Made by a program: the position numbers and the translations under genes. A stretch of DNA of 64,000 nt, taken from NCBI RefSeq assembly GCF_905475345.1, contig NC_066586.1, positions 15,622,900 through 15,686,899 on the forward strand, in the 5' to 3' direction. Every line of letters begins with the position of its first letter. Within the stretch, counting starts at the first letter, position 1. Positions 50,622 to 61,880 of the stretch are shown in pieces. The DNA is from Vespula vulgaris. Its lineage: Eukaryota; Arthropoda; Insecta; Hymenoptera; Vespidae. The notes beneath the pieces are model-generated. The model was not told the origin of the DNA, did no database searches, and worked only from the letters and a program-made list of their open reading frames with translations.

Positions 50622-53119
50622 TTATTTTTGAGATACAATATCTTTATTGGTGATAACATTTGTAGTTTCTGTACTTAATGTAGTATTAACATTTTTTTCT
50701 TCAGTACTTTTAACTATTTCATTATTTTCAGTATTTTCTTTATTTACTTCTTTATAAAGTATTTCTGACATATTAATACCACTGTTGTATGGGTCAGAAA
50801 AATTTAATATAGATAAAATACCCCATTTTTTTGACTTCAAATGTTCAGTATTTTGAAGATTGGTAATTGCTATCAACATTGATGCTTTTATGCGTTGGAC
50901 TTCGTCAAAACTAACATTTTTACTAACATTTAATCCTTCTTCAAATGGATTACGTATATACAGTGCTGAATCATGCTTTGATTCAACTGCAACACCTGTT
51001 TGCAGACAAATTTGCTTTGCTTTAAAATTAAAATCACTATAAAATCGAAAAAGATCTATTAAAAGACTTCCTAAATCTGCATTATTAGTCGTATACGATA
51101 TTGAATCATCTGATGAATAATGCATATATACTTTCTTTAGATCTTGTTGATATTCATTTGTTATTTCTGTAAAAAATAAATAACGGAAGTAAAATTAATA
51201 ATTTTTTTTTTATATTATATTCAGTGAAGTATATAATATTCAGTAAAGTATAATGCCAAACTGTTTTCTATTAATATTTACCTGAATAAGTCGTCATTTT
51301 ATTTATGACAGGTAATATATTTATTTGTTGTAAATAAAATATTACTAATAGAGTCAATGAAAAGTTTGTAATTGTTCTTCCTGGGTAGATATTCGTCAAT
51401 TTATTATCTTTTGCCCATTTCCGAATTGTAAATACGAGTGGTTTTACTCTACTATCTAATTCACCATATAAAAATAGTACCTCCGACATATATGTGGCAA
51501 TGCTATAGAAAAAGAGTTTAAAATATCGTTTCTCAAAGGAAGTAATATATTTGAAACTTACACATTACTCATACTCAAGTCACACTCTGTATATGTAAAC
51601 AAGTTATGGAATTTGATTATGGGAACTCGAGCATTAAAAATTTTTCTTACGTTACATATACCAGGTATAATGTATTTCATTGTATCTGCTATTACTCCCA
51701 TAAATAGAAGCACTTGTTCCTTTTCATTCATTATAGTTGATTTCCCATGAAATACCAATCTGCTTGATAAATTTTCCTATAAGAAAATAATTCATTTCTA
51801 ATATTTGCTTGCAAAGAACTTATTATTATTGTAAACTTACCACTTTAAGACCATCTACAAAAAAAATCAAATCAAGGTCGGACAGTCTTTTTCCAAAACC
51901 ATTTATAAAAGAACCAAAGGGATGTATAATTATATTTGGGAATAAACTGGCGAAAGAATGTTCTAATTGAACAATAGTTAGAAATTTTAATCTTATTTCT
52001 AATTCATCTAATTTGTATTCATTATATAAAGTTACCATTTGATCTGATATCTATAAAAAATAATGTACATTAGAATAAATGTCAGAGAATGTTATACATC
52101 ATAGATTAAAAATGTAAAAGATTTTACCGAAGACGAAGTTCCAATTAAATCTCTAATAATATTTTCTTTTATTAGTAGAGGTTTAGATATTATATACTTA
52201 GATGCAGAAAATTTACTATGTGATTTCATATTGTCGTTTGATACTTTACGAAACCATAACACATTTGTTTTACTAGGAATATAATTATCTATGAATGTTG
52301 CATTCTCACAGATATTCTGAACAGCTTGTAAGTTTTTAAATTCAAGTAGAACGAATTGCTGAAATCATTTTTCATTACGAATCATAAAAATTTAATACAT
52401 TTCTTTAACGTGATTATTATAACTTAAAATGTTAAAAAGTCTATGCAATAATGTCAAACAAAATAAAAATATATATTAAGAGATTAATTGAATATTTTTA
52501 ACCTACATGTTGTTTTGGTAATGTATAACAATATATATTTTCCACTGGGCCAAATTGAGAACAATAAATTATAAGATCTTTGTACGATTTCATTGATTCA
52601 ATTTGAACTAATATACTTTTTAGTGCTTGGGATTTTCTTATTGTTATGTATTCTTGCAAATGAGACACTTCTGTGATTATTCTTTTTAATGAACCATCTA
52701 TAAAAAAAACTATGTTAAACATTGTTAAAATGAATAAAGTTGATGATATATGATAATCACTCAATATAAATAGATAAGAAAGAAAATTTGAAGAATCATA
52801 TGAAAAATAATTGATGAGTTTTGATAAATAACTGTTATTTGTATATGATGTATCACTTGTTATTTGAACTGTAAAACAAATTATAGGTTATGTTCTTTTG
52901 CTTACTCCTCTGCGTAGAAATATATTTTAATGGAAATTGTCTATTTTTTATTGATTGTCCTTTTAAAAAATGCAATTTGTTTATATTAACGTGAAACTTA
53001 TAATAAGTATTATAAATGAGGGGTGTTACATTCATATTAACACGATACAATGCCATTTCAAATTGCAAATTTTCACGTGTTATAATCTCTTTACAGATAT
53101 AATTTTGTGTAACCAACAT
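50622..53119 (-). CDS. MTPAP: Mitochondrial poly(A) RNA polymerase, seven exons
   Basis: Non-canonical nucleotidyltransferase that adds poly(A) tails to mitochondrial transcripts. Exons in transcript order: 53119-52906, 52697-52507, 52358-52128, 52050-51841, 51776-51562, 51502-51282 and 51166-50622; 1827 nt, 608 residues (human 582). The Pol beta-type site is intact: GS at residues 258-259 (HPFGSFINGFGKR), D270 and D272 in LSDLDLIFF, and a third acidic residue D348 in TECDLSMSN. The palm/PAP-associated part follows (LYGELDSRVKPLVF and RTITNFSLTLLVIFYLQQ), the best match to MTPAP over other PAPD enzymes. An in-frame ATG at 53056 (Met22) opens a stretch of about 30 residues without Asp or Glu, typical of a mitochondrial presequence, so translation may start there. 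The tail after about residue 560 is Asn/Thr/Glu-rich and looks unstructured. Confidence 0.93.
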
Positions 53120-53800
53120 TACATTTCACTTTATTTTATTACGTATATACATTCTGGAACGATATTTTTGACTATTTTAATTTCCACTATAATTATTTAT
53201 ATCTTAAATGAACGATAAACATTTATACTAGAACATCTCTTAATTATAAAAGAAATAAACTTTGAGAACAAGCATTTTCTAGGCTAAAAATGATCGACAT
53301 GTAAATTGCATGTGAGTGCAATCAATTTGCTTTCTAACAGATGGCGCCATCAGTCAATATTTTTTACAGTCGATAGACATTACGCGTAAAAGAAAGAAAA
53401 AGAGAAAAGGAAAAGAAAAAAAGAAAATGACAAAGCTCGCGCAGCTTCTCGCGTTTAAAACACACACAAAAAAAAAAGAGAGAGAAAAACTTGAAACTTC
53501 ACACGTAAGATTAAAAAAAAAAAGAAAAAGAAATATTATTCTTTCCTCGAAAAGAAAGGAGTCAATTCTAGCGATTCTTTAAGAATCAATCACTTTTAAT
53601 TTAATTCTAATCCGTCACGTGTTCGTCATTACACTTTTTACGATTAATAATAAGTTTATTAATTGTCGAAGAAAGTGACATTAGCGAAATAACTTTCGAT
53701 TGAAATCAAATAGATTCGAAATTAGAAAGTGGAAAGGAAAGGAAAGGGTCTCGAATATCGAGAAGAGAATCTTCAAAGATAAAAGAGGGTCCGGATTTCA
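53120..53800. other. MTPAP upstream region
   Basis: AT-rich sequence carrying the MTPAP start-site region. It contains a palindrome ATGGCGCCAT at 53341-53350 preceded by CAG, close to the insect CTCF core (AGATGGCGC), and a purine-rich A/G stretch (53390-53540). No gene recognised. Confidence 0.4.
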
Positions 53801-54034
53801 AAGGCTACACATAGAGTTGCCAATTCGAGCGATGACGTAAACGCGGACTCTACTCGTCTCGTTCTTCTTTACACTGCTCATGGTAGAACGTGCTTTCCTT
53901 TGCTTTCGTGTTTTATTTGTTTCTCTGGCTCTTTCGCTCACGGCTTGGACGTCGAAACGGGCGTTAGAGAAAAAGGTAGGCGTCTCTCGCTTCAACGTTC
54001 GAATGGCCGCGCGCTACGCTTTTCTTTCTCTCTT

Positions 54035-54068
<34 letters not shown>

Positions 54069-55559
54069 TCTCTCTTTCGCTTTGACTCCAGTACGCGTAA
54101 GTATACATACATACGTGCCTTAGTGTTTATCTCCCAACGGCCAGTCGCATTCACCGTCTCTCTCCCTCCCACTTACGAACGTTTACGAAGAAGCACGAAA
54201 CAGTAGAAGATCTCACTCGAGTTAGTTCAGTATCGAAGTTCGCGTCGATCGCAACGGACTAACGTTTCGTTCTCCGCGACTTCTCTCTTTCATTCTCTTC
54301 TCTTTTACCAACGTTGAAACGTCGTTGTTTTAAAAATCGTTGCCGACACGAGACACGGTATTTTGTGCAGTGTGCCGATAGAAAACGCGACGACGATAGT
54401 ACAGAGAAATAATAGGAGAGAGATAGAGAGAAATAGAGAGAGAGAGAGAGAAAGGAACAATAGTTAAGGAAAAAGAAAGAAAACTAAATAACGCGATTAT
54501 AAACAACGAAGGACGCTTTAGTTCCGACACAAAAGCTTCTGATGAAAACTAAAGAAAATAGAAGACCGATTCTAACCTAATATTCGTTTCTGTATCTTCC
54601 GCTTTATATATACGTATATATATATATATATATACATACATATCTATCTTTTTGAAAACAGAGATTAATAAATATCATAGTTGATTTGTCTCTCTCAATT
54701 TTCTTAAAAAAGAAAGAAAAAAGAAAATCGCGTAAATTCGAAAATCGACGTAACCTGAAATCTGATTCGAAAATTGAACATTGAAGGACATATATTTATC
54801 ACGAGATTTTTCATCTGATTTCGAAGATAGAATTACAAAGAAAGAAAGAGAGAGAAAGAGAGCAAAATGCTCGACTATCGTAAATAATATATCGTTTGAA
54901 GAACCCGCAACGATGGGCGATTTCCAAAATTGGCGACACTCGATGACGTGACGAAGCAATCCAAAAGCGGAAGTCGTCGAACCGGTGTCTTCGTATCGGC
55001 AATCGAAGAGAGAGGAGTAAGAAAAGGAAGAGGAGAAGAAAAAGAAGTAGAAGAAGCGAGAAGAAGGGAAAGAAAAGAAGAAAACAGGATCATTGGGATG
55101 TCGACGTACGCGAGGTGGACCTTAAGGTCGTCGAGGACGAGAAACGAAAGTTCGATAGGTCGACACCGACCAATTTCAAAAGTCCTTCATTTTTCGCGCG
55201 TTTTGCGTCATTGACGATCAATCCGATCGTTCGTTCGTTCGATCGAGGCTTAGACGAATTTTTTTTCTTTTTATTTCTCTTTCTCTTTCTCTCTGTCTCT
55301 CTCTTTCTTTCTTTTTTTTATTTTCTCTCTCTCTCTCTCTCTGTCTGTTTCTTTTTTATTTTATTCTTTCTTTTTCCTCGTTCTTTTTTTTTTGTTTTCG
55401 CGGTCTCTTTGACGCGTCGTCTCGCGAGTGAACTCGATCGTTCTCGAGTGAATCTTTTTCCTCCTTTTCTCATCGTTCAACATCCTGCCGGAGACATCCT
55501 GGAATCCTCATCGATATATCTCTTCTTCTACGAAGTTTTGGTGGTAACGGAGCAGCAGG
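53801..55559 (+). promoter_or_regulatory. CpG-richer promoter/5' untranslated exon region of the 58-kb gene
   Basis: A long patch less AT-rich than its surroundings, with a TGACGTAA element near 53834, a TCAGT initiator-like site near 54230, TC/GA repeats, and a strong donor (AGCAG|GTAAGA) ending at 55559. The next good acceptor on this strand followed by a start codon is at 58666, so the donor plausibly ends a 5' untranslated exon of that gene. Open frames inside (for example 55115-55639) are largely simple-repeat translations. Confidence 0.35.
54021..54077. repeat. (TC)n microsatellite
   Basis: Pyrimidine run, mostly pure TC, in the promoter-like region. Confidence 0.95.
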
Positions 55560-56116
55560 TAAGAAAAAAATCATCTTTTTCGTTATATTTTTTCGTTAAA
55601 TATCAATTCTTTTTTTTTATCTCATCATATTATATTTAATATATAATATATAATATAATATGTGTGTATGTGTATATATATATATGTGTGATTATTATAA
55701 TTGAAAAAAGAGAAAAAAAATTACGAGTTTTAGTCGTCCAAAGTCATAAATTTATATCCTACTATTATAACAAATATATGATACGAACAATTAAACGCTA
55801 TTCGATTGGTTCATTATTACGTGACGTATAATAAAAATTTATCGTGGAAACAATTCTTCTACTCGTCAAAGATTTTATTTCTTGTACAGGCACGTATCAA
55901 TCGTAGATACGTGTAAGTATTTAAATTTACATATGCACATTTATGTATGTGTCTATATATATATGTATATATATATATATATCGAGATCACATACGCTGA
56001 TTTAACCGCGAAGAGATCAAGATGGCGCCATGTCGCGCGCGCGAAGAAATTCTACGGGGATTACGTTCTCGCGAGACTTTCAAGGGCGTAGGCGATTTCT
56101 ATAAATATATATAATT

Positions 56117-56127
<11 letters not shown>

Positions 56128-56165
<38 letters not shown>
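56128..56165. repeat. (TA)n microsatellite
   Basis: About 19 uninterrupted TA copies. Confidence 0.95.
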
Positions 56166-56171
<6 letters not shown>

Positions 56172-56463
56172 AAAAAATGAAAGAAAAATAGAAGAAAGTA
56201 AATAACTTCAACTTTCTTTTTCTTTTTCGTTTTCTATTCCTCTTTTAAAAATTCATTATTCTCTGAAAAAAGTCACGAAGATCGAAAATTATCGAAATTT
56301 CTATGGCTAAACGGGAAATTGCGTCGCATCGGGGATAAATTTTCTCCCGTTTAATCATAACCAGTGGCGTAGGAAGCACGCGACGATTATAGTATCTAAT
56401 AGTCGCTTTAATAACGATGGATTATTCAATGGGAAACGAGCTCAAGGCTTCTCGTCATCGTCA

Positions 56464-56505
56464 CCATCATCATCATCATCGACTCGACATCATCATCATC
56501 ATCAT
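56464..56505. repeat. (CAT)n microsatellite
   Basis: Two CAT runs separated by a GACTCGA insert. Confidence 0.9.
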
Positions 56506-58665
56506 TTATTGGTGGGCGAGCTTCGACCAAATATGTAAACGCCAAGGATCGACGAGCGACCTACGCTAGAGCTATAGTAATACATATTTACACGCATACA
56601 CACACACATATATACATGATATACAATACATATCTATCTCGTGCGTTAGACAAATCCGTGAAGGAGATCGCGTTCGTGAAAAGCGAAAGTAATATCGGAA
56701 GAAATAGTTATCTCGGATCGGGGTTACGTAAGTTTATAAAAAGTAAAGCCAACGAAATTACGTACCTATTTGACAAAGAAAACTTCCCTCCATGCGTTGA
56801 ACTGTGTAAACATTGAAACGAAAACACGAGAATATTCTTCATGAATACTTTTCAAATTTATTGCTTGAATTTGGAGCAAGAAAAAAAAAAGAAAAGAGAA
56901 AAACATAAGTATACCAGTTGTTACGTTGAACTTGAGACCTAAATCGTAGAAGGCATTGAAGTCTCTACTGGTGATTTCAACGCCTGATAATTTCCTCCGA
57001 TTATACTACGTATGTAAGTAAGTAAGAAAGTACATACTTAGTTACTTACTTAAGTATAGCTAGATATCCGAACACTGTAATAATCGAAAGAGGATTCGCA
57101 ATCGAGATTCCAACACTGTTCTACTTCGCATAAAATATTAAGAAAAAAGGTAATTGTTTCACTTTCGGTTTACAAATCATTTCTTGTAATAATCGACCGA
57201 TGTAAAATTCTAAAGTGTTGTAGTCGTCGAGACCTTGAATTTTTCGGTTCCCCTTCGGTTGGATATCAGGAGGGCCGATCAGCCAACCGCATGACATCTG
57301 TTTCCGTGAACGAACTTGCCCGTATGGTTAATTCATTTGATTGCTATTCTTTTTTTCTTTTTTTTAATCTTTTTTTTCCTTCTCCTCGTCTTCCCCCTCC
57401 TCTTCGCTCGTATTTCGAAAGAACCGTTTAAATATGATTGCAAATCTTATTAAAGTCGAAAGAATAAAAAAGGATAAGAAAAATTTCTTCCAGACAAATG
57501 AAAGATTACAAACTATGTAGAAAAAAGACCTTGAAAGATATTTGGTCGATACGGCCCTGGCCGTGGTAACTCCGAGTCGTGGCACAGGCCTGAAATGGAA
57601 ACATCCTAGCGGCACGAAAACGTAAAGGAAGGTGGAAAGGCAACGGAATATCGCGCGATGTCGATCCGACACCGTTCTTCTAAATCACGTGAAATATATT
57701 ACAAATACGTAGAAATATATTACCGGAAAAGAAAAGGAAACGAAGAGGAAACGATTTAACGCAACGTGGCCATTCGATCGCAAGTGCGTGCAAAATGGCG
57801 GCCGACGCTTGACTTCGATCACGGTGGTCCCTCGTTTACGGTCGAGGTCGTGTTCTATGTTTTTCTTATACCTCGTGTTCTTCTTTTTCTTTGAAATTTT
57901 CTTCTTTTTCTTTTTATTCTCTTTCCCTTTTCTTTTTTTTTCTTATTCTTCTTTCTTTTCTTTTTTCTTTTACTTTTTTACCTCTACTATCGCACTCTCG
58001 ATTCTTTGCTCTAAAAAGTGAACGTTGCGTTAACCTCACGTTTATGAGATTTAACTTGTGTGTTCGCTTTCTCACGCGACGAACTACGACAGCGTGGAGA
58101 ATTCTACTAACCCTTCTAAAAACGTGTTCGGATATACACGTACACATACCTAAGTAAAATGAATCTATAAATATGTGTGTGTATATATATATATAATATA
58201 TGTATATATATGTATGTAGGTGCGTGTACGTGTAACTACCGGCATTATTGCTATCAGGAGCGACCTTAACCCTCGTGGAATCTCGTGCATTCTGTTTTCT
58301 TTGAATCTTTACAATCCAAAGTGTTCGGAGTTCCTTTCATTTCAAAGAGAACGATCGATATATCCCACTCGAAATGTGGCATTTTTTAACAGACGATAAA
58401 TAATTAGTAAGAACGGTACGTTAATCGTGTATATATTCAAGCTTTTTTTTTTTTTTTTTTTTTTTTCTATGGTAATAATGATGTAATCGAATGGATTAAG
58501 GATGAAGTTAATTATTTTTTCTTTCTTTCTTTTTTTTTTTTTTAAATCTCTTAGTCATATTTGCGTGACAACATGCACGGACACAATGTTTTACGCGGAC
58601 GATCATACTACTCTATTCATGAAGGTTCGACCCAGTTATTAATAAGACTTTCTCTTTTATTTTAG

Positions 58666-58703
58666 CCATGGACTGGCGGGGGATCGTGCTGACATATCTG
58701 TTG
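58666..58703 (+). CDS. First coding exon of an unidentified secreted or membrane protein
   Basis: A short exon bounded by a strong acceptor (TTTTATTTTAG) and a consensus donor (TTG|GTGAGT). The ATG at 58668 is in a full Kozak context (CCATGG). It encodes MDWRGIVLTYLL and ends in phase 0, which is the typical shape of an exon carrying the start of a signal peptide or signal anchor. I do not recognise the protein. The most direct continuation inside the window is the exon at 59801-60019; a longer isoform could continue past the window end. Confidence 0.65.
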
Positions 58704-59800
58704 GTGAGTAATCCCAAACAATTCTTTTTTATTACTAATTTTATTATTTACTCCGTAAACGTCTTACGACATAAACGACGAATTTAATCTTTATGGGTTT
58801 AACTGAGTTATGCATTTTTAAAGGGCCCTTTTAAAATAAATCGATTTTATATTCAGATATTTTCTCGGTTAAACTATTCGTACGAATGATGAAATAAGAA
58901 ATATACTTGGTCTTAAATTCGTTTGTGTAGTCATAAATATAGAAATCAAACTTATGTAATCCGTTCAATGGACATTCAATCAAATTTATTATATAATAGA
59001 TATAAATTTATATATTATCGTGTGGAAATCCTTGTCTTATCCGAGCCGACCGACTCCACCGTAAATTTTGCACAATGTTCTAATAAGTATTCCAACAACA
59101 ACAAACATGGGTTCCGATTAGAAATTATTAATTGATCATTCTATTGTTGCGCGATAAAATTGCTAGAACTTAATAAATATATCTACGATGTTAATTTTTA
59201 TTTTTGTTTGTTTGTTTTTTTTTTTATTTATTTATTCTGTTTATACAACAGACAGTCAGATATCAGACAAACGCATGCTATCCCCCCTCCACGTATATAT
59301 GTGTGTATGTATGTATGCATGTATATACACGTATATACATACATATATACGTCCGTATGTATGTATGCATGTACATGTGTACGTATGTATATATCTACTT
59401 GCATACACATAATAGACTTTCTCTCATATCGCGCTTCGTGCCAGAAACACGCGTGCTCGGTTAGTGTAGTATGTTGGTCAGGAATGTCGAAGATTATGTA
59501 ATCCTTTGTTGGCACAATATCCCACAAATGTGTCTGTCTTGGAAGAAGTCTCGTTGTCTCAAAAATCCTTTACGCTTTTTGAATCATGAAAGTCGAATGC
59601 TTTCGAAATAAACAAGATACAGGCACAAAGTAAATAATCGTTTCGAATTTTTCACGTGACATATAAAATCTTAAAATTGATATTTAATTACTTTTGATTA
59701 TTTATTTTTTTTTCTTTCGTCAAATAATAGTTTGAAATTAATCTAATAATAAAATTTATATTGTATATAGTAAAAATATCAATGCTAATATTATTTCTAG

Positions 59801-60019
59801 GGATTGTGTAGAATTATATCAAAAGATGACGTTAATAATACGAATTATATAGAAAAAAAATTTTGCAAATCTATAGATTATACAGATATAGATTACAATC
59901 TGAATAAATCAATATTTAATAATTTATCCGAAATTACTTACGTTTCTACAGATTATATACCATTGCAAAATTTTCTCAATACTAAATCAAAAAATACAAC
60001 GAATCTAGGACGAACATAA
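59801..60019 (+). CDS. Candidate terminal exon of an 84-residue secreted protein
   Basis: Preceded by an acceptor (TTATTTCTAG, ending 59800) and open in the phase left by the exon at 58666-58703. It adds 72 residues starting GLCRIISKDD and ends at a TAA at 60017-60019. Joined to the first exon this gives an 84-residue protein whose hydrophobic start (GIVLTYLLGLC) looks like a secretion signal, with a dibasic EKKFCK site and a Tyr/Asp/Asn-rich remainder (SIDYTDIDYN, VSTDYIPLQNFL). No family was recognised. AT-rich DNA can give such frames by chance, so expression evidence would decide. Confidence 0.4.
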   Translation, partial: GLCRIISKDDVNNTNYIEKKFCKSIDYTDIDYNLNKSIFNNLSEITYVSTDYIPLQNFLNTKSKNTTNLGRT

Positions 60020-60923
60020 ATGAGAATTATAGGTCGGTCTTTCAAATTCTGTAAAGTGGTGTTTCGGTTTTCTATTGTGCCACCACTAGTAGTCGTGGGA
60101 TTGTTCTCTCTTGACAGCGACCAGCTGATTTAATGTCTTTAACTCATTCAACGGCCGGTAATCTTGGTTTTCTTACGTAATACCTTAATAATCGACAATT
60201 ACGTTAAACTTGTCGTTTACACCGACTCGAACGAAAAGAGAATATTTTAAGTGTGTTCGTTTAACGATTTAAAAGCGAAAAAATCGATGTTCTCTCTCCA
60301 TCTATCTATCTCTTTCTTATTAATATCAAATTTCGAAATCTAGATCCCTCGATCCTTTATCGATTCGATGTAAAGTTCGATCTTATGTGTGTGTGCGTGT
60401 AATCTACGTAAGAATATCAAGTAACAAGTAGGAACAATCGAGAAGGAAGGATCACCATTGATGCGATCGATGATTACGTTAATTCGATTAAGGGAAATCC
60501 ATTTTTATTCTTGACACGCAGAAAGACTGACTGACTTTTAACTACGACACGTAAGTATTATAGAATCCACGAGGAACTTCTTACCGTTTCTCGATTTGAC
60601 GTGCCACGCATATCTTCACAGTTTACTCTCATTTCCATCTTTAATTATTTCATTATCAGCATCTAACGGGTGTCAAGGTAATTACGATCTCGTCCTACAG
60701 CTGTACATCTCTTTTTCGTTTCTCTTTCTGAATAATGAATGTGCGTTCAAATTTATTTATTTCAAAAAAAAAAAAAAAGAAAGAAAGAAAAAAGAAGCAA
60801 CGCGATTGAAAGAAAATCAATATTCTTGGAATTTGTTAGATGAAAAAAAAATTAAGAATACATATCGTAGGATGTAATGGATTCGGATCGAATTCGTTTT
60901 GATTTATTTGGTGAGATATGAAA

Positions 60924-60929
<6 letters not shown>

Positions 60930-60965
<36 letters not shown>

Positions 60966-60972
60966 TAGATAG
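60930..60972. repeat. (GA)n/(GATA)n microsatellite
   Basis: GA run of about 15 copies ending in three GATA units, followed at 61018-61065 by another GA-rich tract. Confidence 0.95.
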
Positions 60973-61384
60973 AAAAGAGTCCATTTAAAGCGGTTCACCC
61001 CACGCTTTAAAGAGATAATGAGAGAGAAAAAGAGAAAGATAGAGAGAAAGAGAGAGAAAGAGAATCCGTTCGGAACAGCCACGCCTACTTTTACTCGGTG
61101 TTCTTTTAAATATCGGTACAGGATCTGAGAGAGCTACGTAGTTGATACACAGTACCAGTAGTACAGTTCGTTTTCACAGACGTTTCACTGCCGAACAGGA
61201 TAAGAAAAAGATATTTACTTTCGTTACCGGAAACATCATTTTTTTAAAATGTACGACTCGTATAGATAAATAAATCGATATGAGAAGCATCGAGAAATAT
61301 AATTACTCGATTTATTGAAATTAATTTGGCAAAAAGAAAAAAAAAAGAAAAGAATTTTAAAAAAAGAAGTTCGATATCATGATA

Positions 61385-61592
61385 GACGTTCAAACGCGAA
61401 AGTTTAATTTAAACATGAGTAAGTGCGTTCGAATTTTTGGGTATTCTCCCGATTTCTTTCTTTTTTTTTTTTTAATCAGAATATATATATATACAAATCA
61501 GTTTAAATCGTGAAAGTTTAAGCAAATTATGTAAGTGCATTCGGAATTGTAAAGAGCAATGGTTCAGATTAATTTGGAGATATATTTTTTAC

Positions 61593-61645
<53 letters not shown>

Positions 61646-61880
61646 AAAAAGGGAACATTTTCAATCGTGAAAGTTCAAGCAGGTTACGTAAGAGCATTTG
61701 AATTTCCGGCTAGTAAAGAGCAGTGGCTTAGATTTTAAGAGATTTTTTCATCAATCATTTTAAGAGATTTTTTTCAGATACGAAATATAAAAAAAGAAAA
61801 AAGAAAAAAAGAAATTAATTTTCAAACGTGAAAGTTCAAACGAGTTATATAGATGCGTTCAAATTTCCGGCTGAGAAAGG
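61385..61880. repeat. Degenerate tandem array, four core units
   Basis: The core (CGTGAAAGTT, then TTAYGTAAGTGCATTCGAAT, then CCGGCT and AAAGAGCAATGG) recurs with (T)GAAAGTT at 61397, 61511, 61668 and 61829, spaced about 114, 157 and 161 bases. The spacers between cores are T-rich, (TA)n and A/G-rich and vary in length. Units 3 and 4 keep an open plus-strand frame across the core (GTG AAA GTT CAA, through TTT CCG GCT). Confidence 0.8.
61597..61641. repeat. (TA)n microsatellite inside the tandem array
   Basis: An uninterrupted TA run of about 22 copies that forms the spacer between core units 2 and 3 of the 61.4-kb array. Confidence 0.95.

Larger units (their letters stand above)
55560..58665. 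other. Probable first intron of the 58-kb gene
   Basis: AT-rich with AT repeats (56128-56165), CAT repeats (56464-56505), long T runs (58443-58466) and purine/pyrimidine tracts. A second ATGGCGCCAT palindrome sits at 56022-56031. No conserved exon recognised. Confidence 0.4.

Noticed and set aside
55115..55639. 174-codon plus-strand frame in the promoter-like region
   Set aside because: Mostly Phe/Leu/Ser from TC and T runs; it lacks conserved features and crosses the strong donor at 55559.
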